From NCBI GenBank assembly GCA_028564705.1, contig JAPXFQ010002159.1, positions 62,001 through 126,000 on the forward strand: a stretch of 64,000 nt of DNA. Direction: 5' to 3'. The DNA comes from Apricaphanius iberus (lineage: Eukaryota; Chordata; Actinopteri; Cyprinodontiformes; Aphaniidae). A program made the position numbers and the translations under genes. Below, piece after piece: positions 10,601 through 21,340 of the stretch; within the stretch, counting starts at the first letter, position 1, and the number at the start of each line of letters is the position of its first letter. The notes under the pieces were generated by a model. It saw only the letters and a program-made list of their open reading frames with translations, ran no database searches and was not told where the DNA came from.

Positions 10601-10969
10601 ACCCTGTATGACCCCAGTCACACGTTTTATAAAGACGTCAAGAATGATAAGGCACAGAGTGACATATCTGTTGTTTTGGGGCAAAATGGTGAGTTTATAC
10701 TTATTAACGTGACCCCCCCCCCCCCCCATTCTGTATGCACCCTTTTCAGTTATACAAGCTAAAATAAATTGGCCTTTAAGTTTTAATAATTAAACTACAA
10801 TGAACTTACCAAAATAAATACAGGTTCATTCTCTATCTGTGACAGCTGCTTCCATGCTGCTACGTGACCCATACTCCCCCAGTGAATGGGCCAAGCAGGG
10901 CCAAGGAGCAGAATATGCAGGCGAAACGTGTTGGTCCTGTGATGCTTATGCATCCGGTGGAAAGGCCAA
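10601..10969 (+). other. Two candidate exons of an unrecognised gene
   Basis: Segment 10601-10688 follows an AG (TGTACACAG) and ends before GTGAGT; it reads TLYDPSHTFYKD and onward with no stop. Segment 10846-10969 follows CTATCTGTGACAG and ends before GTAAGA; it reads ASMLLRDPYSPSEWAKQGQG and onward for 40 codons. The first leaves one base and the second needs two, so the phases fit across a 157-base intron. A 25-base segment at 13977-14001 would also continue in phase. I do not recognise the protein. A competing open frame exists in the second segment, and the first acceptor has a poor pyrimidine tract, so this may be chance. Confidence 0.25.
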
Positions 10970-11082
10970 GTAAGAGTAGGATGCTGGCCTGCATGCGGCT
11001 ACTGGAATGGAGGCTACCATCGCTTATATATGTGTGAATATAAAGATCACTGTCAATGAGTTTAAGTCAGAGACAGAGACAA

Positions 11083-11653
11083 ATGGTGTTTTTCCACTAG
11101 TACCTATACTCAGCCCTGGTTTCCTTGTTATTCCACAGGCTGAAGTCGGAATGATTCTGGCCAAGTTGATCCCATTTTTAGCACCAGCTTCACTGCAGTT
11201 TCATCAGGGCCAAGAAGGGACTGAAAAGCGACATCAGACTGCTGTCGGTCACTGATTGGCTAGAGGGTGGATTCACTGGCTGGACAACATGAAGGTATCT
11301 TTTAAGAAACATTTTTAAACCTAGCTATAGCAAGCGGATGTGTTTACTTAAGAACAGTGGTGGTGCGGCGTTTCTGAACTTGTTGGCTGAAGAGAGGATT
11401 TAGGTGGAGCTGGATGGAACTACTCGCTGTGGAGTTGTCGGAGCTGATGGTTTCTCATGGCTACCAGCACACCGGAGCTATGCCTAGAGAAACAGAGAAA
11501 ACTGAAGTCCGACTCTCCCACCATAGAGGATCATAATGTTGAAGTGGGTCAAGCTGAAAGGTTAGAGGTTCGTTGGAGGTTGCTTGTAGTTTCAGGTATA
11601 TACTTGCAACTCTGACAGACGTAAAAATTGCAGAATAAGGATCCAAGATATCT
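11083..11653 (+). mobile_element. PIF/Harbinger-like fragment, copy A
   Basis: Starts near a TTTTTCCACTAGTACCTA phrase that recurs at 12287-12302, a sequence I associate with ends of fish Harbinger elements. At about 11430-11480 the plus strand reads ELSELMVSHGYQHT, similar to the Myb/SANT-like DNA-binding protein of such elements; the same block occurs better preserved at 45237-45460. No complete frame remains. It is followed directly by a different Harbinger family. Confidence 0.45.
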
Positions 11654-12286
11654 CAGGCTACATTCACATGCAGGTCTTAATGCTCAATTTCGATATTTTT
11701 TAAACAATTTTATCAAATCCGATTTGACAGTAAAGACGTTCCAGTTTGAATGGTTAACAGCCCCAAAGCGATCCGCATGCACGAGAGGACAAGTGGGGAC
11801 ATCATATGCAACGCGTTCTGTTTACATAAGTCAATTGGCAGCTATAGATGTAACCACGATAATTTGTCATGCTAAGGTGGACATTGAAAAAAAGAGAGCC
11901 CACGCTTTAACCATGGCCTTGTTCAGAGCAGTGGCTGCTACCTCTGCACAGAGGTGTATGTTGATGCAAAGTCGTAACCAGGAGTGATGGAGTCGTGATG
12001 TCACTGACACGGAGTTCATCAACAATTTCAGGATGTCAACACAAATATTTGAATGCATCTGTCGGTGCCTTTCCTCGAGAATGTTAAGAAACGATACTCA
12101 TCTCCGCCAAACTATACCTGTGAGCAAGCGTCGGAATGGGGCTTGCATTGGCTGGCAACGGACACATGTTACCGGACCATGTCAAACCTGTTTGGAGTTT
12201 CTTAAGTCAACAGTTTGCTCGACAGTTCACAAATTTTGTGGTGCTGTCTCTTATATCCTCATGCCCGAGTACATTGAAGTCGTCTC
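11654..12286 (+). pseudogene. PIF/Harbinger transposase fragment (HARBI1-like)
   Basis: The block begins with AGGCTACATTCACATGCAGG, the terminal sequence of an element family also seen at the right edge of a block ending near 23483. About 1990-12290 (from 11990) encodes part of a DDE transposase of the HARBI1 type, which excises and inserts the element. Visible blocks are EFINNFRMSTQIFECIC, RNDTHLRQTIPV, then, after a frame disturbance, STVCSTVHKFCGAV and ILMPEYIEV. The catalytic DDE region, which should lie downstream, is absent. The sequence stops abruptly where another Harbinger copy starts, so the fragment is truncated at 3'. Confidence 0.6.
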
Positions 12287-13204
12287 TCTCCACTAGTACC
12301 TATTTGCTGTACTGTACCGTACTACCGGCTACACGACTCGACGCGGCACGTTAAGTGTTGCTTCACAGTTACAACACACCAGAGCATCTTAAGTGAGCGG
12401 GTGCGTCATATGGTGGGTGGCCCCAGAGTGCGTAGCGGGAAGTAAACAAAGGCTCGGAGAAAAAGAACAATGGTAACCCCACTAGCAATTCTGAGCTTTT
12501 TGCTCAGTTTGTGGCTTTTTGTACTCCGACGTCGAGGAGAAAGCATCTCTCATCGAAGAATAAAGACCCTGGAAAAGCTACAAGCTGCAAGGAAAACACG
12601 GTGGAGTAGTACAAAGGAGTGTGAAAAACCCTGTAGTAGTTTGACACTACAGACAGCTCCCGGCGCAGCTTGTGTGGATAAGCTAATGCTAATACTACCT
12701 CGGTGTGGTGGACTATAAATACACTGAATCTTCTCTTGAGCCAACTAACTCAGAAACACTGCATCTCCGTTTGGATTACGGCACTGGTTTTCAATGTGTG
12801 AGGGATTGTTGAGAATTACACGACGCAATCGTCTGTGGTTCTCTAATTTCTACATTAAACATTGTATGTAATAACTCTTCTTGTAAAGTGCCTTGAGATG
12901 ACATCTATTGTGAAACGGCACTATATAAATAAACTGAATTGAATTGTTGTCGTTATTCAGCAAACACTAAACACATCCACTCGCTGTAGCGAGTTTTCAA
13001 AATGGCAGTCGGTTTGTTGTTAAAAGACTCGTACCTATGGAGAGACGCCTTAAATTGCCTTGAGGAGACGACCTGGTGCAAGTGATAGAATGCTTCAGAC
13101 AGTAATGGGGGTTCCAACAGTGTGCTAGTGTGATAGATGGGAGTCAAATTCCTATCATTTCTCCAGAGGAAAATCAGTGTTATTTCAATCAAAAAGGTTG
13201 GCAC
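12287..13204 (+). mobile_element. PIF/Harbinger-like fragment, copy B, with L2 tail insert
   Basis: Begins with CCACTAGTACCTATTTGC and shares its right part with 29995-30250 (GAAACACTGCA, GGCACTGGTTTTC or GGCACAGGTTTTC, then TTCAGCAAA and CACATCCACTCGCTGTAG). The 82-codon frame at 12470-12718 (MVTPLAILSFLLSLW, then an Arg-rich stretch) may be the start of the transposase but is not confirmed. An L2 3' tail interrupts the copy at 12791-12946. At about 12950-13030 the sequence is the reverse complement of the 45130-45200 text. Confidence 0.45.
12791..12946 (+). mobile_element. L2 LINE 3' tail, heavily 5'-truncated
   Basis: Matches the end of the L2-like LINE at 3430-7858: TGAGGGATTGTTGAGAATT, GTGGTTCTCTAATTTCTAC, AAAGTGCCTTGAGATGACAT, then ATAAATAAACTGAATTGAATTG. 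It cuts a Harbinger-derived sequence, since the text on both sides is continuous in the copy at 30130-30180. Only about 155 bases were inserted. Confidence 0.8.
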
Positions 13205-13582
13205 TCTGTCATCCTTTATGGTGTCATCGATGATCAGTTCTGGTAAGTATACTACGATCTACTCAGTATGAGAGCTTCAAAGGGGAAAAGGGAAAACAAG
13301 ATGCATTTTAATCAAATATATATGCAGTGGGGATAGAGTAGCAAAAACTGTGGTATTGTTTCAGAGTACTATTACCAATTGTGACATATTAGTAGTAGCT
13401 AATAGTAGTTCTGACACACACAACCTGTTAGAACAGTATTGCTGTAACTGGTAGCCCTTGTAAAAAAAACCCACCTTTTTATCTACATTAGATTTTCCAA
13501 ATGTTCTTAGTTATAAACATTGTGCTGTTATTAATAATGTGGCCTAACTATGGTGTTAAATTTATGACATAGGTCCTCTAGG

Positions 13583-13730
13583 AGCGTATATCAAACTCCA
13601 CGGGCAGTATTTATATTCAACATGAGTGTATATTTTCCCCCACGGGCATGTACCAAACTCCACGCACAGTATTTTTATTCACAACGAGCGTGTATTAAAT
13701 TCTACAGGTTCATTGAATTCCATGCACATA
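13583..13730 (+). repeat. Short imperfect tandem repeat
   Basis: Three imperfect units start at about 13583, 13644 and 13686. Each holds a version of ATCAAACTCCACGGGCAGTA followed by TTTATATTCAACATGAG-like text. The units differ by several changes and small gaps. No coding frame depends on it. Confidence 0.5.
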
Positions 13731-13976
13731 GTTCAGTGATCACGACCGCCCCTCCACTGCAGGCAAAAAACACAACACACGTGTGTGAGTTGCAGCTCTC
13801 AATATGTGTGCTCTTTGATGTACTCCTACTCTCTCGTGTGAAACTTTGGCCCCCCATCCCTCTCTCTCCTTCCTCATCTCCCTACTGGCTAAGGTCTAAA
13901 CTGCAGCCAGAGGTTGCTACAGACCACGCCCCCACATGACTTGGGGACAACTGAAGCCGGTCGGGTTTCTCCACAG

Positions 13977-14001
13977 CCAGAAGAAATCCCCAGGAATGAT
14001 G
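13977..14001 (+). other. Candidate 25-base micro-exon
   Basis: TTTCTCCACAG precedes and GTAAGTT follows. In phase with the candidate exon ending at 10969 it would read N-QKKSPGMM and leave phase 0. The splice signals are good, but a segment this short can fit by chance, and the proposed intron would hold several Harbinger fragments. I rate it as weak. Confidence 0.2.
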
Positions 14002-14410
14002 GTAAGTTAAGCGTGTGTCCTTATTTATTTAGTTGTATACTTTTAGAAGTGCTAATACACTATAGTAAAGTTATTTTAGGCTTTCTAGCATATGTATTGT
14101 AAAGGCTGCAAATTCAGCTAGGAGGAGGTGCTTTTACTGAAGCCACCTTAAAATGAAGTTAATCCTTTTACTCCTAAAAATAAATACAAGCATGTCCAGA
14201 AAGTATTACCGACTTTTGTCCACTGTGGTATCAGTTTTGAGCCTGATAACTTTGCCTGAATTAAAGCAAGCTACGAGAGGCAAGGGAAACATTACCATAG
14301 CAATGCTTAGGCTCACTCGATCCATTAAATCTCTGTTATGAAGTGATGTGAGGTTACAGACGTACATGCATTCTTTATGTTTTGATAGAAATCAAATTTG
14401 GTAAAGTAAG

Positions 14411-14865
14411 TGTGGTGGAAAAATTTTGTATTATGATTTATCTGTACTTTGTAATCAACTGTGACGCATGCTTACGTAATACTGTAGTCTTAGTTTGAAA
14501 GTTAGTCTAACTGAGTGACGCTTTTACCCAAGTCATGGTCAGGGTGTTTTGATAATAATAGTCCACATCCTGCATTACCATGGAGATGGCTCCTCTGACT
14601 GGACATCCTTTAAGGTCTACAAAGTTCACGGTTTTGTAATCGGCACCGAAAATTCTCTTACTTTCACCCTGAGAGTAGTACTTTATCAGTAGAGTAGATA
14701 GACCAAGGTTACTAGAAACAAAGGCTTGTTGTAAACTTGAGATAGGTCAGTATTCTGCATTTTCTGTGATGTGATGCTTTTCTCCTGTTTGATCCATCCA
14801 AATTGTAATAAAACCTCCAAACTTTAACGGAATTCTCTCTCATCCTTTGGTCAGTGTTTCCAGCA
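14411..14865 (+). mobile_element. Possible 5' LTR of the endogenous retrovirus
   Basis: Begins TGTGGTGG and could end near TTTCCAGCA (TG...CA), about 455 bp. AATAAA lies at 14807-14812, where an LTR polyadenylation signal would be. A GGCCCAACGTGGATTCC phrase follows at about 14880, as in retroviral leaders, and CCG-GTGAGA at about 15008-15016 resembles a leader splice donor. The matching 3' LTR is not found, so the borders are not proven. Confidence 0.35.
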
Positions 14866-15693
14866 AAAACAGCTTGAGGCCCAACGTGGATTCCTACTGG
14901 CAGGTCGGGCTGTCACGAAGACCTAACACGTCTGACAGACCCGGACAAGCAGGGGGGCTTGGTGTTTCTGGTCATCCCGCAAACGCCGTCAGGAAAGAAC
15001 CTTACGACCGGTGAGAGAGATTACTTTTTTTTTAAATTAGGTTTTTATTAATCTCTGGTGAAGAGTAAGATTTTGCGTTGTTACAATGTTACGTCGCGTT
15101 TTGATATTGTTCCGCTTTAAAAGATTTGATTTGCAAGTGTTTTGCTGGGTTTCATTTTTCTTGCACAAGGGGTTCAGCAAAATCCAGTGTTTCTGTACCT
15201 GACAGTGTCGTGTAATGAAAGATAAGTACAGGCAGGAATGTTTAGAATTAGTCTCTTTTTGGACTTCAAAATGGGATTTTCCCATTGGGGGTAGCCTGGA
15301 CGTTTCAGAAATAGAGAAAATTGAGCAGAAATTGTCCTTAGAGGGGGAGAAGGTACAATCGAAGGCTTTCTGACGGTGTGCTTTGTATAAAAAGTTTGAA
15401 GTTTGTGTTTTGCAGGTCTGGAAAGATGAGGTAATTTGCTGTGAACAGAACTGGCTTTAAAAATTTAGGTGGAGCCAGGGATTTGTCTGGTACAGTGGCT
15501 GGCCGGCGCGATAACACTTCTCTAAAACCTGAGCATTCCACACATAAACAGAATAAAACAGGCTAATTCTTTGAAAGCTTCCCCACAATCACACACTCAA
15601 CCATCTGCTCCACTCATGCGTTTTCACGCTACACAAACTGACGTCATATCCTCTTCCCCTAAAGCAACCATATAAAGTAGATCTACAAAAGAT

Positions 15694-16790
15694 GTGATTT
15701 ACCCACCCCCATATGCAGCAGGCAAACACATGTTTTCAGATTTACAGGCTTTGAAACAACCAGACTTGGACTTGGACTCTGCCCCACTGATTCAGAGCCA
15801 ACAGACAACGGCTACACCAGGGCTGACGGGAAGAGGAGCCTATCCGAACAAGCAGGGGCGGGTCCCAAAGATGAACCGCCGAGTCAGCCAATGGTACGTG
15901 GAGAAACCTCAGCCAAGGCAGAGTCCGTACAGGAGTTGTGGCCTGACCACCGAGCCAGCCTATCGCAACGCGAATCAGCACATGAAGAAACTACCTCATC
16001 CGCCATCTTCTCCTCCGCCTGCCTCGAGGATACTGAGTGCAGCTGCGTGCAGTAACTGTGAGGTGAGAGACTCTGTTTCTTCTAATGATGTTGTTCAGAT
16101 GCTCCTCGTGGTTGAGGTGGCTGGAGCTAGTGGTCCGATGTTTGTCTATCGAGCCTGGACCGACAGGGACTGGGAAGAAGCATTTAAGAGACTGTCCGCC
16201 GTCTTGAGCAACGGTGAGGTTTTTGCAGCTGAATTGGAAGAGATATGCCTGTCCTTTCAACCTATTTGGAGCTGAGATTTGCCGGATTCTGAAAGGCAAA
16301 CTTAAAGCAGATGATGCTGCAAAGATGAAAGACAGCCTGCCTAAACCTGACCTGCGTGTGAGAACCGTTGCTAATGGCGCAGATGAGGTAAGCGCTGAAT
16401 ATTTTGCTGGCATTACCAAGCTCTGTAAAGCCATTATAAAAGAATTTCCCACAAGGCCGAATATGAATAAGCTGCATTCAGTTAAGTAAAGGCGAGACAA
16501 AGGGGGCAGATTACTTTATCCACATAATAAGAGAGGCGTTTGAGAAATACAGCAGACTTTAGAAGCAGGGGGATATTGCAGGTACAACCTGCGATTCTAG
16601 GCTGTGTGACAAAATATTAGCTGCACTCCTGCCAGAGCTGCGAAACGAGGTTTTGGACAAGTACATTGGCTTGGACACTGGAATGAATTACATTGATCTT
16701 CGCAAGTATGATCTACACTGTGAAAACCAACTGAGCTACAGTCTAAGAGAGAAACTGATCTGCACGAGGCAGCTTTGACTATGTATTCTG
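15694..16790 (+). pseudogene. Retroviral gag remnant
   Basis: A Pro-rich N-terminal part (15694-16070) is followed by a capsid-like helical region in two overlapping frames (15694-16275 and 16214-16489) and then by further capsid-like text to about 16790 with stops. The Arg/Gly-rich stretch at about 16830-16960 would correspond to the nucleocapsid, but no Cys-His zinc knuckle is visible. Gag normally forms the particle shell. At least two frame changes are needed along this stretch, so it is dead. Assignment to gag depends on position before the protease and on the helical region. Confidence 0.5.
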
Positions 16791-17123
16791 CAGTTGCAAA
16801 CGACCACAGAAGTGGACCCCCCCAACGTTACTCTAGAGGCCCTCGCGAATACCGAAGAGGAGGCAGAGGCAAACAGCAGAACTGAAACCACCGCCGCCGC
16901 TATGTTTCACCGGATCGCCGAAACAATAACTTGTCAGAGGAGGACAACTGTAGTTCTCCTATGGGAGGCGTGGCCCAGGCAGAGGACATCAACAAGCTGA
17001 CTGATCAGATGGGCGGACCTCCAGTTCAGAGCAGGAAGGAGATTTCTCTGTTTCACCAGCAGATGGAGTTGGAGGTCTGACGCACACACAAACACACAGA
17101 GACACACTTGTTCATTCTGAAAT

Positions 17124-17237
17124 TGATAATCTGATTTTTGTGATGAAACACCTGTTGAAAGTGATAATCAATCTGATTTTTGTGATGGAACACCTGTTGT
17201 TTGTGATAATCCGATTTTTGTGTTGAAACACCTACTG
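17124..17237 (+). repeat. Three-unit minisatellite between gag and protease
   Basis: Three imperfect units of about 36-42 bases, each with GATAATC, CTGATTTTTGTGATG (or a one-base variant) and AAACACCTGTTG. The first two are separated by a short ATCA insertion. It lies in the gag-protease interval of the retrovirus and keeps no shared reading frame. Confidence 0.65.
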
Positions 17238-17439
17238 CTGAGTTTGACGAAACAGCCAGCAATGAAGAACTTGCTTCCTGCACAAACATTCAGATCAAAG
17301 TTCTAACAGTCACACCTTGATTACAGGTACTTACACACATCTGACTTCTGATGCATACAAAGCCTTACCTATCCTGTCTCTGACTGTTTCAGGTACAACC
17401 GTGGGATTCATGGTTTCAATTTCAGCATCTGGTTAGATC

Positions 17440-17720
17440 GTAAAAGAACTATTCAGTTACCCTCTCCGTTGTCAACTAGGAGACGGGCCAGCCTTTAAAC
17501 ATGGATTATTAATCTCTCAGCAATGTCCTGTAAATTTGTTAGGCAGAGACCTGATGTGCAAACTTAATAATGCTCTTTTTTTCATCAGCACAGGGCATTG
17601 AAGTTATCCCTGCCCAAGAGACACCAATCCTGACAGCAGTGAAGCACATGCCTCACGATCTCAGACATGAATACCAGTGGAAACTGGTAGCAGGTACCAG
17701 AACCAAATACCTCCTCTAAT
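17440..17720 (+). pseudogene. Retroviral protease C-terminal remnant
   Basis: The plus strand at about 17480-17575 reads a GDGPAFKHG-like block followed by VNLLGRDLM, which is the C-terminal part of a retropepsin-type aspartic protease (the LLGRD helix). The catalytic DTG/DSG is not seen upstream, where a minisatellite and low-complexity text occur. A stop and a frame change follow before pol. The enzyme would normally cut the Gag-Pol polyprotein. Confidence 0.5.
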
Positions 17721-17983
17721 CAGCTAAGAACCTGGTAAGTCCAGCTTCTGTTTTTATGCCAAAGGAGGATCCACATTGCACATTGCACATTTTTGCAGGA
17801 GCAGACATAGAATATGAGCAGGCATGGTTCATCTCTGACATAGACATTTTGAACATAACTTCTGTGGTGTGCGACACACATTACGCTGTGCTGTCTGCCT
17901 TACACCTGAACAACGAACACTAAAGATTTCAGGAATGTGATCCATACATTTCCCCCTCTAAACCGGCTGGTGAAGAGTGGGAA

Positions 17984-18346
17984 ATGGTGACAGAACTGGT
18001 TCGACGCTCTCAGTCAGCTTCTGATTGGGAGCGAACAGAGAACGATCATTCAATCCTCTATTCCAGGTCTGCGAAACTATTCAAACGGTTGCTGATTTCC
18101 ACCATGCATGTCACCAGGGAAATTCATTTAACTGAGGACCATGATGAGATGCTGTCTCGTGTTTTTCTCTATGAAGACGTTGTGACAGACACAGAAATGC
18201 CTCACCCGCTCCAACAGGTTCCAACTGATTTGTGGGCAAAAAATTCATATGATTTGGGTTTAATTAAGGGTCGCACCCCTGTTAAAAATTACACCAAAAT
18301 CGTCTTTTCAACCAGTGCAACGTCAGCATCGCATAAGTGTCGGTAG
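17984..18346 (+). pseudogene. Start of retroviral pol, truncated
   Basis: A frame of about 120 codons. Near 18224-18280 it has the VPTDLWAKNSYDLGLIKG block that precedes the reverse transcriptase fold in one group of fish ERVs. The RT core (including the YxDD motif) is missing, because the element ends here. Its upstream half has no motif that I recognise. Confidence 0.45.
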
Positions 18347-18394
18347 CAGAAAGACTGAATTTTGAGTTAAGTATTCCCCCTGCTACACCACCCT

Positions 18395-19428
18395 GGCCAC
18401 GGTCCCCCTGCATCCACGCACCCTGACCCTGGTCCTCTTACAGCCAGGCTGCCCTGGCCCTGGTCCCCTGCATCCAGGGACCCTGACAGTGGATCTTTAG
18501 CCCAGGATGGGTGACTGTAGCCCGGTTAAGGTCTTGTCCCTTTGCCCCCAGCTTTCCGTAATGCAATCTTATGAAGAGGGGACGAAATTCTTATTTTCGT
18601 CCCCTCCTCATAGGATTGCATTGGGGGGAACCTGATGCCAAATGTACACAGTCCAGTGCTGAAAAAAACCTAAGTGTCACCATGGACATTTGGCATCTGG
18701 TTCCCACAATGGAAACCTATGAGGAGGGGACCAAAAGTTTTTTGGGCGCCTCCTCATAGGATTGCATTATGGAAAGCTGAGGGGAAAGGGACGAGGCCTT
18801 ACCCGGGCTACTGTCACCCATCCTGGGCTTAAAATGTACCATCGGGGTCCCCGGATGACTTTGGTTATTTGACATCCAGGGATCCTGATGGTGGATTTTT
18901 AGCCCAGGATGGGGGCCCATAGCCTGGGTAACGTTTCGGCCCTTTGCCCTTAGCCTCCCATAATGCAATCCTATGAGGAGGGGACGAAAGGTTTTTTGGG
19001 CCCCCTGCATCCAGACCCCCGGTACTCCTCCATCCAGGCACCCCTGGCCCACTGCTGGACCGACAAAAGTCTTGTGCCTCTGGTAAGGTAGGATCCTGTC
19101 CCCTCCTCATAGGCTCCCATTGTTGGAACCTGATGCCAAATGTACACAGCCCAGTGCTGAAAAAAACCTAAATGTAACCATGGACATTTGACATAAGGTT
19201 TCCATAATGCATGATCCTATGAGCAGGGGATGGAAAAAACACTTAGTGAAAAATCCTGCCTTACCAGAGGCACGAGCCATCCAGGGACCCTGACGGTGGA
19301 TTTTTAGCCCAGGACAGGGGCCTGCTGACTGGGAAAAGTGACGTCCATTTTCCCCCAGCTTTCCATAATGCAATCCTATGAGGCGGGGACGGAAAAAAAA
19401 ACTTTGTGAAAAATCCTGCCTTAACAGA
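18395..19428. repeat. Array of mixed direct and inverted repeats
   Basis: GC-rich blocks recur in both orientations. Unit A (CATCCAGGGACCCTGA, then TTTAGCCCAGGATGGG, CCCAGCTTTCC, AATGCAATCYTATGA) occurs forward at about 18468-18590, 18874-18990 and 19268-19395 and inverted at about 18740-18870. Unit B is a palindrome: GATGCCAAATGT and ACATTTGGCATC flank GTGCTGAAAAAAACCTAA at 18600-18727, and a second version lies at 19098-19230. Short blocks such as CCTGCCTTACCAGAGGCA also occur inverted. It is a composite fold-back array; I see no transposase and no known family. Confidence 0.7.
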
Positions 19429-19436
19429 GGCAGGTG

Positions 19437-19620
19437 TTTGAGGCAGGTGTTAGGTGTTTGATGAGCTGGGTTAACATGGATAGCACTTTAAGATCATGCT
19501 GAACGGCTTGCACCTTCAACAGGTCTGACTCATCAGTCTTCCAGGCTCTGGTAACCTTCTCTGCAAATATTTCCAATGTTGACTCAATCTTTGATTTCTC
19601 TTTCTGCTCTTGGCAGATAT
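19437..19620 (-). other. Candidate exon, unrecognised
   Basis: The minus strand is open for about 61 codons (ICQEQKEKSKIESTLEIF, then AEKVTRAWKTDESDLLKV and on to LTQLIKHLTPASN) before a TAA. Its composition looks like helical protein, rich in Lys, Glu and Leu, and differs from its AT-rich surroundings. There is no clear acceptor or donor pair and no recognised family. It could be a host exon or a piece of a transposon protein. The end touches a GAGGCAGGTGTTTG repeat next to the array at 18395-19428. Confidence 0.25.
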
Positions 19621-19881
19621 GTAAAAAGTATCGTTATTTGTGTTACTTCAGTAAAACAAATAACTAGCTTCAAGGATGGATAAAATATTCATAACCAGTT
19701 AATATATCATGCACAATATGCCGTATGTTTTACATTAGAAGCTCTGCCTTTTCTCGTTCACTAAAAAAGTAAACTACTTAAAAAGAGGCCTGTGAGCTTG
19801 TTGTTTAGAACAGAGAAGAGATTAGAAATCCTAAGTGATAATTTTACTTTTGGACATTAAGCTTTAGAATAAAAAAATTAA

Positions 19882-21184
19882 ATGTTGGGTAGGGGTGGGC
19901 GATACGGCAAAAATAGAATATCACGATTTTTCAATTATATTATCACGATTTCAATTTTAATCACAATTTTTTTTGTAATGATGACCAACAAAACTTAAAT
20001 CACACATTAAAAAAGAGAAACATTAAATAATTAATTAATTCCAATTAGGGATAACCAGCACAGGGCTAAAATACTTAGGTTTTTCTCACACCAGAGATAT
20101 CATTTCTAATATATTTATTTATTTTAATACATCAAAATCATACACGTATTTAAATGTATCATATAGAACTTTAATTTTGACTCGTCTACTAAAATAGAAA
20201 GCAATCATGAACTTACTTTTGTTTAAAAGTATGATATTGAGCAAATAGAATAAAATATAAAATCTTTTAAGATAAAAGACTAACATGCAGCTGCAAATAC
20301 AGAGCAAGATTCGCCAATTAATCCTCAAACAACGGGGTAAATGCAGCTTTAACTGCTTCAAATTGTTGTCTTTTTTGCAGAATGCTGACAGGCACACATA
20401 AAGCTGCCTAATACAAACCTAACTGATAACAATGTAGCGTAAAAACACAACGGTATAAAAAGTGCTGCTAGATAAGATAATAAAGGAAGATTTTAGTGTA
20501 AGCAGTTCTAATTATTCTTTCATTCATCCAAATATAATCCTAATATTCCATGAAACTCTCTGTGCCTTCACGAACATGCGTGTTATGGCAGTGTTTGGGG
20601 AAAAAGGCAGCTTGATAACTGATAGCGCGGATTATCTGCCGTCTGTGACGTAGGGGGTGAGTTTTATATATTATTTTTGCTGAATTAACAAGAAGCGCTA
20701 GCCACCGCTGCTGCAGTCGGTTTATAACTTTAGCTGCCAGCTGGCTCTTACTGTGTTTGCGATACATTCTCTTCAACTAATTAAACAAGTTTAAGGTGTT
20801 GTGATCACTTGCCTTCGCGCTCTCTTTGCAAACTTTGAAAATGGTGTTTTATTTGCACTTTGTTGTCTGGTAAAAAACCAAACCGATTCCATACAATGGA
20901 TTAGGACTTTCAAATCGGAACGAAATCCTCATTTAATGCTCTCAGTCGCGGCAACGCCATGCTTTTTTACAGGTTGCACACAGGTGGATGGAGGGGTTGG
21001 GTGGGGGGGGTGATTCGCTTAGAGCAGGGAGGGAGATCGGAGGCTTTTCTTCGTACACAGAGAGAGCAATACAGCAGCAGAGCTGGCAATCGGGATAAAA
21101 CGATCTCTCAAAAATGACAGATCGTCAGACGTGTAGATTGCTTCACGGTCTTAAATCGTCAAATCGCACACCCCTAATGTTGGG
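19882..21184. mobile_element. Non-autonomous hAT element with perfect TSD
   Basis: The element itself is 19890-21176 (1287 bp). It starts TAGGGGTGGGCGATAC and ends ATCGCACACCCCTA, so the termini are inverted copies. It is flanked on both sides by ATGTTGGG (19882-19889 and 21177-21184), an exact 8-bp target-site duplication, the hallmark of hAT insertion. The ends carry several ATCACGATTT-like sub-repeats. No transposase frame is present. The exact duplication suggests a fairly recent insertion. Confidence 0.9.
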
Positions 21185-21340
21185 ATATTCCGCAGTTCTA
21201 CAAAAACTTTCTATTGAATATACACTAATATATGACAGCTGTGGGTTGCTTACTTCCAGTAGTACTGGTGGATGCATTGCTCCAGATTGAAGTATCTGAA
21301 CTCTGTAGATGAAGATATTTCCTCTGTGGCAGATCTACAT

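Larger units (their letters stand above)
14866..18350 (+). mobile_element. Endogenous retrovirus, internal region, broken and truncated
   Basis: Leader, gag, protease and the very beginning of pol follow in retroviral order on the plus strand, all with stops and frameshifts. No reverse transcriptase core, integrase, envelope or second LTR is present; the sequence switches at about 18350-18395 to an unrelated repeat array. The resemblance is to fish ERVs of the class with a PVNLLGRD-type protease end and a pol that opens with a DLWA motif. The copy cannot produce virus. Confidence 0.6.

Noticed and set aside
13583..13730. A CRISPR-like array of short repeats.
   Set aside because: Only three imperfect units with irregular spacing, in a eukaryotic transposon-rich region; no Cas genes.
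15991..16500. A 169-codon minus-strand frame.
   Set aside because: It lies opposite the gag remnant and is an antisense shadow; no domain is visible.
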